From Falsiroseomonas selenitidurans (GTDB lineage: Bacteria > Pseudomonadota > Alphaproteobacteria > Acetobacterales > Acetobacteraceae): a stretch of DNA of 64,000 nt. Where the stretch lies: contig NZ_JAAVNE010000001.1 in the NCBI RefSeq assembly GCF_012103215.1, positions 269,565-333,564 of the forward strand. The letters run 5' to 3'. Made by a program: the position numbers and the translations under genes. This document shows positions 40,454 to 48,227 of the stretch, piece after piece. The first letter of the stretch is position 1. Each line of letters opens with the position of its first letter. The notes under the pieces are model-generated. The model worked only from the letters and a program-made list of their open reading frames with translations. It made no database searches and had not been told where the DNA came from.

Positions 40454-41518
40454 GTGGCGGACATCCAACTCTATGCCGGCACCGCCGGGCATTCGGCCTG
40501 GTTCAGCGACGACCTCGGCGCCAGCTGGGTGCATCCGAACAGCCATTCCGGCCTCTATCTCGAAGCCCGCGTCTGGGGCTTCGCCAGCCATCCCGCCACC
40601 CCCGGCCGGCTGTTCGCCGCCACCGACATGGGTGCCTATCGCTGGGACGAGGCGACGGCGCGCTGGACCCACCTGCCCTCCGCCATGGAGGATGTCTGGG
40701 CGATCGCCATCGACCCGAAGGACCCGGATGTGCTGATCGCCGGCACCCGCCCGGCCGGTTTCTGGCGCTCCACCGATGCCGGGCAGAGCTGGGTGGCCTT
40801 GCCGGCCCCGGGCCTCGCCCCCTTCTCGCAACAGAACATGGGGCCGACCCGGGTCACGCAGATCCTGTTCGACCCGGTGGATGACGGCACGGTCTGGGCC
40901 TCGGTCGAGATCGGCAGCATCTTCGTCAGCCGCGACCGCGGCCTGACCTGGGCGGAACGCGGCCATGGCCTGGTCTCGGGCGATGTGCACGGGCTGGCGG
41001 TGGTGAAGCTGCCCGGCGGCGGCAAGGCGATGCTCGCCACCACCAACCGCGGCCTGCACCGCAGCGAGGATGACGGTGCCAAATGGGTGCTGCAGGACCT
41101 GCCGGCGCCCTGGCCCTATACCCGCGGCGTGCAGCCCCGCGCGGACGACAAGGGCGTGGTGTTCCTGGCCAATGGCAACGGCCCGCCGGGCAATGACGGC
41201 TTCCTGCTGATCTCCCGCGACCACGGCCTGACCTGGGCGGATGCCGGGCTGCCGGGGCCGATGAACAGCACGGTCTGGAGCATCGCCACCGATGCCGCCG
41301 ACCCGATGCTGGTGCTGGTCTGCACCAATCTCGGCCAGGTCTTCCGCAGCCGGGATGGCGGCGAGACCTGGGTGCGCCTGCCGCATGAATTCGGCGAGCT
41401 GCGCGCCCTGCACTGGCGCGCCCTGCCGCCCGGCACCCGCCAGGCGACGCATTCCGTCACCCGCCCGATCCTGACGGCGGCGCAGATGAACCACCCGATG
41501 GCGAGGCAGCCCGCATGA
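40454..41518 (+). CDS. BNR/Asp-box repeat (sortilin/VPS10-like beta-propeller) protein
   Basis: A 354-residue protein with six Asp-box repeats of the S-x-D-x-G-x-x-W type: FSDDLGASW, RSTDAGQSW, VSRDRGLTW, RSEDDGAKW, ISRDHGLTW and RSRDGGETW, indicating a beta-propeller. It has no signal peptide, so it is probably cytoplasmic. GGAGG seven bases before GTG 40454 fixes the start. Its stop overlaps the decarboxylase-like gene (ATGA). Proteins of this type can be glycosidase-like or simply scaffolds; linkage to the two downstream enzymes suggests a catabolic function. Confidence 0.8.
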   Translation: MADIQLYAGTAGHSAWFSDDLGASWVHPNSHSGLYLEARVWGFASHPATPGRLFAATDMGAYRWDEATARWTHLPSAMEDVWAIAIDPKDPDVLIAGTRPAGFWRSTDAGQSWVALPAPGLAPFSQQNMGPTRVTQILFDPVDDGTVWASVEIGSIFVSRDRGLTWAERGHGLVSGDVHGLAVVKLPGGGKAMLATTNRGLHRSEDDGAKWVLQDLPAPWPYTRGVQPRADDKGVVFLANGNGPPGNDGFLLISRDHGLTWADAGLPGPMNSTVWSIATDAADPMLVLVCTNLGQVFRSRDGGETWVRLPHEFGELRALHWRALPPGTRQATHSVTRPILTAAQMNHPMARQPA

Positions 41519-42072
41519 CCGACCGTTTCCCCGCCATCCCGCCGGAGCAGATGACGCCGGCGCAGCAGGAGGTGGCGGCCGCCATCGCCGGCGGCCCGCG
41601 CGGCTCCGTCCGCGGCCCCTTCCTGGCCCTGCTGCACAACCCGCCGCTGGCCATGCGCATCCAGGCGCTGGGCGAGCATCTCCGCTTCGGCACCGGCCTG
41701 CCACAAGCGCTGGTGGAATTGCCGATCCTGGTGACGGCGCGGCGCTGGAACTGCCAGTACGAATTCTTCGCCCATGCCCGCATCGCCCGCAATGCGGGCC
41801 TGGCGGAGCCGATCATCGCCGCCATCGCCGAAGGCCGCCGGCCGGAGGCGATGGATGCCGACCAGACCATGGTGCACGACTTCGCGGTGGCGACGCATCG
41901 CGACGGCAAGCCGACCGATGCGCTCTGCACCGCGGTGGAAGCGCGATTCGGCAAGGCCGGCGTGCTCGATCTGCTGGCGCTGGCAGGCTACTATTCGATG
42001 CTGGCGATGGTGCTGAACACCGCCGACCCGGCCCTGCCGGACGGCGCCACCCCGCCGCTGCAACCCCTGTGA
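41515..42072 (+). CDS. Carboxymuconolactone decarboxylase/AhpD-like family protein
   Basis: A 185-residue all-helical protein of the CMD superfamily, which includes 4-carboxymuconolactone decarboxylase and peroxidase-like AhpD. Typical parts are LVELPILVTARRWNCQYEF, AHARIARNAGL and LLALAGYYSMLAMVLN. There is a single cysteine in the NCQYEF motif, not the CxxC of AhpD, so a decarboxylase or hydrolase role is more likely than peroxidase. It overlaps the BNR gene by four bases and is followed by the maleate-isomerase-like gene. Confidence 0.85.
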   Translation: MTDRFPAIPPEQMTPAQQEVAAAIAGGPRGSVRGPFLALLHNPPLAMRIQALGEHLRFGTGLPQALVELPILVTARRWNCQYEFFAHARIARNAGLAEPIIAAIAEGRRPEAMDADQTMVHDFAVATHRDGKPTDALCTAVEARFGKAGVLDLLALAGYYSMLAMVLNTADPALPDGATPPLQPL

Positions 42073-42083
42073 GGGAGACGCCC

Positions 42084-42764
42084 ATGGCGCGCGCGATCCG
42101 GGTCGGGCTGATGGTGCCGGCCACCAACACGACGATGGAGCGGGAGATGCTGGGCTTCCTGCCCGAAGGCTCCACCGTCACCCGCATCGGCATCCCCCGC
42201 ACCACCGGCCTGCTGACGCGGGAGACGATGCCGGCCTATCGCGATGCCGCGGTGCAGCTGGCCGCCGAGCATTTCTCCCCCGCCACGCATGACGTGCTGG
42301 CCTATGGCTGCACCGCCGCCGGCTTCATCGCCGGCCCCGCGGGCGATGCCGAGCTGGCGGCGGAGCTGCACCGCGTCACCGGCCTGCCGGTGGTCACCAC
42401 CGCGCGCGCCATGGTGCAGGGGCTGCAGGCGATCGGTGCGAAGGAGATCGCCGTCGTCACCCCCTATTCGGACGCGGTGAACGAGCAGCTGGCCGCCTTC
42501 CTGGCCGATGGCGGCATTGCCGTGAAGCGCATGGACACGCTGCGCGCCGCCGACCTCGCCGCGCTCTGCGCCATCCAGCCGCCGGAGGTGGAGGCGCTGG
42601 CGCGGCAGACCATGGCGCCGGATTGCGACGCCCTGTTCATCGGCTGCTCCCAGCTGCCGACGCAGCCTTTCCTGGCGGCGCTGGCGCAGGATGTCGGCCG
42701 GCCGGTGCTGTCTTCCATCAGCGCCACGGTGGACCAGGCGCTGCGCGTCCCGGTCGCCGCCTGA
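42084..42764 (+). CDS. Maleate isomerase / arylmalonate decarboxylase family protein
   Basis: A 226-residue member of the Asp/Glu racemase superfamily. The two catalytic cysteine sites are present: VLAYGCTAAGF (Cys76) and LFIGCSQLPTQPF (Cys188). MVPATNTTMEREM near the N-terminus binds the carboxylates in maleate cis-trans isomerase. GGGAGA five bases upstream supports ATG 42084; a GTG at 42069 overlaps the preceding stop and is possible. With the decarboxylase-like neighbour it suggests breakdown of an aromatic or N-heterocyclic acid through maleate or a malonate derivative. Confidence 0.85.
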   Translation: MARAIRVGLMVPATNTTMEREMLGFLPEGSTVTRIGIPRTTGLLTRETMPAYRDAAVQLAAEHFSPATHDVLAYGCTAAGFIAGPAGDAELAAELHRVTGLPVVTTARAMVQGLQAIGAKEIAVVTPYSDAVNEQLAAFLADGGIAVKRMDTLRAADLAALCAIQPPEVEALARQTMAPDCDALFIGCSQLPTQPFLAALAQDVGRPVLSSISATVDQALRVPVAA

Positions 42765-42786
42765 AAAAGGGGGGCAACCGCCCCCC
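42764..42786 (-). terminator. Rho-independent terminator for the RTX gene
   Basis: On the minus strand, GGGGGGC-GGTT-GCCCCCC forms a seven-bp all-GC stem with a four-base loop, followed by TTTTT (42768-42764). It begins nine bases after the RTX stop codon. On the plus strand the same hairpin follows the isomerase stop but has no T tract, so termination is mainly for the RTX transcript. Confidence 0.8.
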
Positions 42787-42794
42787 GCCCGGTG

Positions 42795-43388
42795 CTACTC
42801 GGAGCGACCCGAGAAGTACTGGTAGCTGCCGGCCACCAGCGATTCCATGCCGGAGAAGCGGATGGTCTCGCCGCCGATGGTGATGGTGCCGCTCACGCCG
42901 GTCAGGTTGATCGAGTGCGGGCCCAGCACCGGGCGGGCCGAGCCCTGGTCCAGCGTGATGGCGCTGAACAGCTGCTGCAGGCTCATCCCGGTATCCTCCA
43001 GCACCAGCTGGTCGGTGCCGCCGCCGCCATTGATGGTGTCGTTGCCCTCGCCGGGGTGCCAGCGGATCACGTCGTTGCCCTGCGTGCCATAGGCCTGGTC
43101 GCCGTTGATGATGTCGGCGCCGGTGCCGCCGATCAGCACATCGTCGCCGGCGCCGCCGGTGATGGTGTCGTTGCCGCTGTTGCCCATCACCAGGTCGTTG
43201 CCCGCGCCGCCATCCAGCATGTCGCCGGCGGCGCCGCCGGCCACGCTGTCATTGCCGCCCTGGGCATTGATGTAGTCGCTGCCGCTGCCGCCGCGCACGC
43301 TGTCATTGCCGCCGCCGACGGCGCCGCCGGTCACGGCGTCCAGCGCCTCGGGGGACAGGGCTTGGGGCTGGCCGCTGGTCTGGGTCAT
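42795..43388 (-). CDS. RTX (hemolysin-type calcium-binding repeat) protein with possible double-glycine leader
   Basis: A 197-residue secreted-type protein. Residues about 26-105 hold glycine-rich nonapeptide repeats (GGNDSV, GGAGNDLV, NSGNDTITGG, GGTGADIINGD), which bind Ca as a parallel beta-roll. The C-terminal 70 residues are non-repetitive (SINLTGVSGTITIGGETIRF) and may be the type I secretion signal. The N-terminus LSPEALDAVTGG (11-22) looks like the leader of double-glycine peptides cut by C39-peptidase ABC exporters. No exporter genes are nearby. A strong terminator follows. Confidence 0.85.
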   Translation of the reverse strand: MTQTSGQPQALSPEALDAVTGGAVGGGNDSVRGGSGSDYINAQGGNDSVAGGAAGDMLDGGAGNDLVMGNSGNDTITGGAGDDVLIGGTGADIINGDQAYGTQGNDVIRWHPGEGNDTINGGGGTDQLVLEDTGMSLQQLFSAITLDQGSARPVLGPHSINLTGVSGTITIGGETIRFSGMESLVAGSYQYFSGRSE

Positions 43389-43487
43389 GGGTCTCGCTCC
43401 TGGCTTGATGCCTGCCCCCTTTAGAACGCGGATGGGCCGAACCGGCCAGCCAGGAATTGCCTTTCGCCCCGATAGGCCGGGCCGCGA

Positions 43488-44096
43488 TCAGCGCAGCGGC
43501 GAATGCGGCGCCGGGCGCATCAGGCAGGTTTCCACCTCCTGGATCCGGTCGGCATGGCGGGCCAGGGCGCCGTCCGGGCCGTGCAGGCCGCGCGCCAGCC
43601 GCGCCGGCAGGTCCCCATGCGCCAGCAACTGCACCACCTCGTTGATCGGGCCGGCGAAGCTGGTCCAGACGGCGATCTGGCCCGGCTCCGCCGCCCGCAC
43701 CAGGGCCTCCGCCAGGGCGCCGGCCTCGCCCGGCCGGGCCTGGAACAGGCGCTGCTCGTACCAGTGCGGCCCGGGCGTCGCGGGGGCGGCCAGCGGCAGC
43801 ACGGGGTCGAGGAAGCGCACCACCTGGCGCAGCATCAGCGGGCGCACGCCGGGCAGGTACTGCTCCCGCCAGGCGGGCAGCGCCTCCAATTCCCGGCGCA
43901 GCGCCTTGCGGGTTTCCAGCGTCGCGTGCCGCCAGAGATTCACCACGGCATTCGCCGCGCCCACCTCGTTCGACCAGAAGCCGAGCAGGGTGCCGTAGCG
44001 GTCGCCGCGCACCGGCGCCGCCACCCGCGCTGCCAGGTCCAGGTAGCGCGCCATGGCGCCGGGGCGCAGCGTGTAGAGGCGCAGTTCATCGACCAT
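43488..44096 (-). CDS. NIPSNAP-family protein
   Basis: A 202-residue protein with two ferredoxin-like NIPSNAP domains. MVDELRLYTLRPGAMARYLD begins domain 1, GFWSNEVGAANAVVNLWRHA is its second half, and YEQRLFQARPGEAGALAEAL starts domain 2. The family is of uncertain biochemical role and often sits in catabolic operons. AAGGGGG before ATG 44096 sets the start. It is divergent from TctC copy 2 across 79 bases, so both may answer to the same signal. Confidence 0.8.
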   Translation of the reverse strand: MVDELRLYTLRPGAMARYLDLAARVAAPVRGDRYGTLLGFWSNEVGAANAVVNLWRHATLETRKALRRELEALPAWREQYLPGVRPLMLRQVVRFLDPVLPLAAPATPGPHWYEQRLFQARPGEAGALAEALVRAAEPGQIAVWTSFAGPINEVVQLLAHGDLPARLARGLHGPDGALARHADRIQEVETCLMRPAPHSPLR

Positions 44097-44175
44097 GGCG
44101 CTTCCCCCTTGATTTTCTCCCGCATGGTGGGACAGCCTGCCGAACCCGGCAAGACGACCGGGACGGAGGAAACCG

Positions 44176-45138
44176 ATGCCGATGAGACTTCTGGGCGCGC
44201 TCTGCGCCCTGTTGCTGGCGAGCGCCCCGGCGCTGGCCTTCCCGGACCGGCCCATCCGGCTGGTGGTGCCCTATGGCCCCGGCGGCATCACCGACATCGC
44301 CGCGCGCATCCTGGCGCCCAGGCTGGGCGAGGCGCTGGGCCAGCAGGTGGTGGTGGACAACCGCCCGGGCGGCGCCGCGCAGATCGGCTTCGGCCTGACG
44401 GCGCGGGCGGAGCCGGATGGCCACACGCTGGTGCTGGCGACCACGGCGCTGGCCGCCAACCCCGTGCTGTTCCGCGTGATCCCCTATGATGCGCGGCGCG
44501 ACTTCACGCCGGTGTCGCTGGTGGGGCTGGTGCCGATGGTGCTGGTGGTCCACCCCTCCTCCCCCGCCCATACGGTGCGGGACTTCATCGCCCTGGTGCG
44601 GTCCCGCGGCGGCGAGATGACCTATGGCTCGGCCGGCAATGGCAGCGGCAACCACCTGTCCACCGCGATGTTCAACCACGCCGCCGGCGGGCTGCAGGCG
44701 CTGCACGTGCCCTATCGCGGCGGCGGGCAGGTGATGACGGATCTGGTCGGCGGGCGGCTGGGCTATGTCTTCGCCGTGCTGCCGACGGCGCGGCCCTTCA
44801 TCGTCGGCGGCCAGTTGCGCGCCATCGCCGTCACCGGCGCGGCGCGGAGCAGCGCGCTGCCGGAGGTGCCGACGGTGGCGGAAGCCGCGCTGCCCGGCTT
44901 CGCGCTGAACGAATGGCTCGGCCTGCTGGGCCCGGCCGGCCTGCCGGCGCCGGTGGTGGCGAAGCTGCATGAATCCGTCGTCGCCGCGCTGCGCAACCCG
45001 GACGCCGCCGCGCGCTTCCGCGAGATCGGCGTGGAAGTTGCGGGCAGCGACCCGGAGGGCCTGCGCCGGCATCTGGACCGGGAGCTGACCCGCTGGGCCG
45101 ACCTCGCCACCCATGTCCGCTTCGAGGTCGCGGAATGA
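44176..45138 (+). CDS. Tripartite tricarboxylate transporter substrate-binding protein (TctC/Bug family), copy 2
   Basis: A 320-residue periplasmic binding protein. The signal peptide is MRLLGALCALLLASAPALA. Family motifs are FPDRPIRLVVPYGPGGITDI, QVVVDNRPGGAAQIG, YGSAGNGSGNHLSTAMFN and HVPYRGGGQVMTDLVGG. It overlaps the following cupin gene (ATGA). There are no TctA or TctB membrane genes, so it must work with a distant transporter or as a sensor protein. Confidence 0.92.
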   Translation: MPMRLLGALCALLLASAPALAFPDRPIRLVVPYGPGGITDIAARILAPRLGEALGQQVVVDNRPGGAAQIGFGLTARAEPDGHTLVLATTALAANPVLFRVIPYDARRDFTPVSLVGLVPMVLVVHPSSPAHTVRDFIALVRSRGGEMTYGSAGNGSGNHLSTAMFNHAAGGLQALHVPYRGGGQVMTDLVGGRLGYVFAVLPTARPFIVGGQLRAIAVTGAARSSALPEVPTVAEAALPGFALNEWLGLLGPAGLPAPVVAKLHESVVAALRNPDAAARFREIGVEVAGSDPEGLRRHLDRELTRWADLATHVRFEVAE

Positions 45139-45500
45139 CGCCCGCAAAGGACGCCGTGCTGCGCGAGCTGGCGGAGGTGCTCTGGGTTGAAAGCCCGGGG
45201 CACCATGGCGGGGCGCTGTCCAAGATCCTGGTCGAGGCCGGCGAGGGCGGCTCGCGCGTCATCGACTACCGCATCTCCTCCTACGCGCCGGCGGCGCATG
45301 TGGCGCTGCACGACCATGCGGCGAAGGAGCAGATCTACCATGTGCTGTCCGGCGAGGGCCTGCTGACGATCGGCACGCGCAAGGTGGTGATGCGCAGGGA
45401 CAGCTACGTCTTCATCCCGCCCGGCGTGCCGCATGAGCTGCACAACACTGGGCTGGCCAACCTGGTGTTCCTGGTGATCACGGCGCCGGTGGCGGTCTGA
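45135..45500 (+). CDS. Cupin-domain protein
   Basis: A 121-residue single-domain cupin, with the metal motif VALHDHAAKEQIYHVLSGEG and second motif YVFIPPGVPHELHNTG. It is translationally coupled to TctC copy 2 by a four-base overlap, so it probably acts on, or senses, the ligand that this binding protein recognises. Small cupins of this type can be isomerases or oxygenases; no closer assignment can be made. Confidence 0.82.
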   Translation: MTPAKDAVLRELAEVLWVESPGHHGGALSKILVEAGEGGSRVIDYRISSYAPAAHVALHDHAAKEQIYHVLSGEGLLTIGTRKVVMRRDSYVFIPPGVPHELHNTGLANLVFLVITAPVAV

Positions 45501-45540
45501 TACCCGACGCCCGAAGGGCCGCAGCGGCCGCAGGGGCGCC

Positions 45541-45616
45541 GCGGCAAGTGCCGCGAAGCCAAGCCGCACGGAGGCGCGGCGCCCGGCGCCTGAGGTGCAC
45601 GAAGGTGAAACCTTCG
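45541..45616. other. Convergent intergenic region with two perfect hairpins
   Basis: The 206-base gap between the cupin gene and nrdJ, which converge here, holds GCGGCA-AG-TGCCGC (45541-45554) and CGAAGGT-GAA-ACCTTCG (45600-45616). Neither has a T tract, so they may stall polymerase in both directions or stabilise the 3' ends; no coding sequence was seen. Confidence 0.45.
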
Positions 45617-45706
45617 CGCAGCCGGTACGAGGGCGAATGCCCCCCGCCCCGACCAGCCTCCGGCGTGCCCGCAAGGGCGGGGGCAGGCCTTGGCGGACGC
45701 CCCTTG

Positions 45707-48115
45707 TCAGATCGGGCAGACCCCTGACGCACACTGCAGATGCGCCCCGTCCACCGCCTCATGCAGCGCCGGGTCGTTGATGCCGGCCACCAGTTCGAGA
45801 AAGCGCTCCGGCGTCACCTCCTCCTCCGGCAGGTATTCGTAGCCGAGCTCGCTGTCCGGCCGGCTCGGCAGGATGGCGCAGCAGCGGATCCGGGGCTGGT
45901 GGGTCAGCACCATGTCGCGGAAGGCGTCGATGTCGTGCCGGTCGGTGTAGATCTTCAGCGTGTAGGAGACCTGGTTGCCGCGCTCGGCGCCGATCCAGTG
46001 GCGCTCCAGCAGCGACAGCCAGCGATACTGCGCCTCGGGCGAGGCCTCCGGCGCCGTTACCAGCTTTTCCGCCAGGCCCAGCCGCTCGATCAGCGACAGC
46101 GTGGGGAAGCCGACGATCGACATGCCGGGGAAGGAGGAGAGGCTGCGGATCGGGTAGCCGCGCGCCTCGTAATCGGCCAGCAGCCTGTCGCTGTCCGGCG
46201 TCCAGCCACCATCCTCGGCGCGCACGCCCTTGAACTGCACCCAGCGCAGATAGTGCCGCCGCGCCGGCAGGTGGGCGCCTTCGGTCAGGCCGAACAGCTT
46301 GCTGGTGGTGCCGGCCGGCTTCACCGTGGTGACGGTGTGCGGCGATTCCAGGCCCAGCGCGGCCGCGTAGGATTCGGCCTCGTCCTTCGCCGCGGCGGAA
46401 AGCCGATCCAGCATCGCCCAGAAGGCGGCGGAGCGGTCCTGGTCCAGCAACTCGGAAAAGCCCAGGCCGTAGCGCATCCAGGCCCATTCATGCAGGCCGG
46501 TCGGGCCGATGCCCATGCGGTTGGTGCGCGCCACCTCCGCGCCATACAGCGCGTCCATCAGATTGGCGCGCATCAGGAACCGCACGCCGAGGCGCACGCT
46601 GTCCTCCACCCGCGCATCCCAATCTTCCGCCACATCGGCCGGCATCACGCCGGGCGTCAGCGCCGCATGGTCCACGGGGCAGGCCAGCAGCGGCGCGAAA
46701 TCGGCGATGACGCAATAGCCGCCGGTGACGTGCAGGGTGATCTCGCCGCAGGGATTCGTCGTGGCCGGAAAGCGGGCGGTGCCGGCGCGCCGGGCGATTT
46801 CCGCCAGCAGACCCACGGCGTGGTCCGCCTGGTAGCGGGCGCTGCGCACGTCACGGCCATCCTCATGCACCGGCTTGTCCCAGGCGGTGCCGGTGCGGTG
46901 GTCTTCCAGCTTGTCGCCGTTGATGAAGCCGGGCTCGCCATTGATGTAGCCGCAGCGCGTCGCTTCCTCGAACACCGCGAAGGCGTGCTGGTGCAGGGTC
47001 TCCGGGCTGCCGGCGCGGGCGGCGCGCACGCCGTCCCAGAATTCCGCGTCGACCATGACGGAGTTGTTCGCCGTCCACAGCCCGCCTTCGGACTTCACGC
47101 GGATGAAGCGCAGGATGCCCGGGTCGCGCCAGGATTTGGTGGCCATCCGGGCGGCCCGGCGGGCGCCGCCCACCTGCACCTCGACGGACAAATGATGGTC
47201 CACCAGCATCGCCTGTTCCCAGGTGGCAAGCCCGCCGGCCCGCGCCGGCTCGATCACCTGTCGGCGCAGGTTCACGAAGGCGCGCATCAGCGACAGCGGG
47301 CCGGAGGCCGGGCGCCCCTGCATGCCGCCGATCGGCGCGCCGCAGGGCCGGATGGCGGAGAAATCCAGCAGCAGCGTCCGGCCGGCCGCGCCCTGGAAGG
47401 CCAGGCTTTCCAGCAACTCCACCGCCTTGCCCCAGCCCTCGCGGCTGTCATCGATGACGTGGCGGATCGCATCGGCCGGCGCCTCGGCCGGATCGGCCAG
47501 GAATTCGCGGCCGATCCAGGCCCGCAGCTCCGCCTCCTGCGCCGGCGTCATCGAGTCCAGGCTGGTGCCCCATGGCAACAGGGAAAAGTCCAGGCCGAAG
47601 CGGTGCAGCGTGGCACGCGTCGCCGGGAAATCCGCGTGGCCGGTGCCGAGATGCAGCAGCACATGCGGCGCCCGCGCCCAATCCACTGCCATCAGCGCAT
47701 CATCATAGGCCCGGCCCACACCGCTGCCGTTCAGCAACAGATAGAACAGGCTGAAGGAGGCCGCGGCCGTGGCGCAGTTGGTGAACACCTCCATGTTCCG
47801 GCCAGGCTGGTCGGCGTCGCCATGCTGCAGGTGGCGGCCGGAGGTGATCAGCGCGCCGGTGGCGATGGCGTTGCGCAGCCGGCCCTGTTCCAGCCGGTCC
47901 GCGCGGTCTCCCAGCAGTGCCATGTTGCCGGCCGCCACCCGGTCCGCCACCCGGCCGAAATCCTCGGCATCCGAGGGGCGGAAGACGGTGCGCCGCGCCA
48001 CCGCCAGGCCCATCCCCGCATCCAGCGCGCGCGCTTTCGCAGGCGGCCCGCCGAAGCGGGCCCCCGGGGTGCGGCGGTGGCCGAGAAACGTGGTGCCGGG
48101 CAGTGAACCATCCAT
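45707..48115 (-). CDS. nrdJ: Adenosylcobalamin-dependent ribonucleoside-triphosphate reductase (class II, monomeric)
   Basis: About 802 residues from ATG 48115 (ATG 48124 also possible). It reduces ribonucleoside triphosphates using coenzyme B12 to make a thiyl radical, without needing or being harmed by oxygen. TNCATAAASFS (first active-site Cys), TTNPCGEITL followed by GGYCVIADF (thiyl and partner Cys), PAGTTSKLFG and the C-terminal CASGVCPI dithiol, with the five-residue Cys spacing of the Lactobacillus enzyme, identify the monomeric RTPR type. NrdR-like boxes lie upstream. No B12 riboswitch was recognised. Confidence 0.92.
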   Translation of the reverse strand: MDGSLPGTTFLGHRRTPGARFGGPPAKARALDAGMGLAVARRTVFRPSDAEDFGRVADRVAAGNMALLGDRADRLEQGRLRNAIATGALITSGRHLQHGDADQPGRNMEVFTNCATAAASFSLFYLLLNGSGVGRAYDDALMAVDWARAPHVLLHLGTGHADFPATRATLHRFGLDFSLLPWGTSLDSMTPAQEAELRAWIGREFLADPAEAPADAIRHVIDDSREGWGKAVELLESLAFQGAAGRTLLLDFSAIRPCGAPIGGMQGRPASGPLSLMRAFVNLRRQVIEPARAGGLATWEQAMLVDHHLSVEVQVGGARRAARMATKSWRDPGILRFIRVKSEGGLWTANNSVMVDAEFWDGVRAARAGSPETLHQHAFAVFEEATRCGYINGEPGFINGDKLEDHRTGTAWDKPVHEDGRDVRSARYQADHAVGLLAEIARRAGTARFPATTNPCGEITLHVTGGYCVIADFAPLLACPVDHAALTPGVMPADVAEDWDARVEDSVRLGVRFLMRANLMDALYGAEVARTNRMGIGPTGLHEWAWMRYGLGFSELLDQDRSAAFWAMLDRLSAAAKDEAESYAAALGLESPHTVTTVKPAGTTSKLFGLTEGAHLPARRHYLRWVQFKGVRAEDGGWTPDSDRLLADYEARGYPIRSLSSFPGMSIVGFPTLSLIERLGLAEKLVTAPEASPEAQYRWLSLLERHWIGAERGNQVSYTLKIYTDRHDIDAFRDMVLTHQPRIRCCAILPSRPDSELGYEYLPEEEVTPERFLELVAGINDPALHEAVDGAHLQCASGVCPI

Positions 48116-48153
48116 GTCGAGCATCCCAGGCCGCGCGCACCGATGCGCGCGGT

Positions 48154-48203
48154 CCACACAGTATATGGTGGTCCACCCGGCGCGTCACCACCATATCTCG
48201 TCG
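48154..48203 (-). promoter_or_regulatory. Two NrdR-like boxes upstream of nrdJ
   Basis: Box 1 (48154-48171) reads CCACACAGTATATGGTGG and box 2 (about 48185-48202) contains ACCACCATAT. The half-site ATATGGTGGT occurs perfectly in both, in opposite orientation (48163-48172 and 48187-48196). The box centres are about 31 bases apart, three helical turns, as known for paired sites of the ATP-cone repressor NrdR. They lie 39 bases and more before the nrdJ ATG. The call rests on resemblance to the NrdR consensus and gene context. Confidence 0.65.
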
Positions 48204-48227
48204 CGAGGCCGTGAGGTGGCAGACCCG

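Noticed and set aside
45740..48106. Long open frame of 788 codons opposite nrdJ
   Set aside because: It is the antisense shadow of a clear ribonucleotide reductase; its sequence is His/Arg/Gln-rich low complexity typical of reversed GC-rich codons.
48116..48227. B12 riboswitch before nrdJ
   Set aside because: The 112-base gap is too short for a full cobalamin riboswitch and no conserved B12-box-like core was seen; NrdR-like boxes explain the sequence better.
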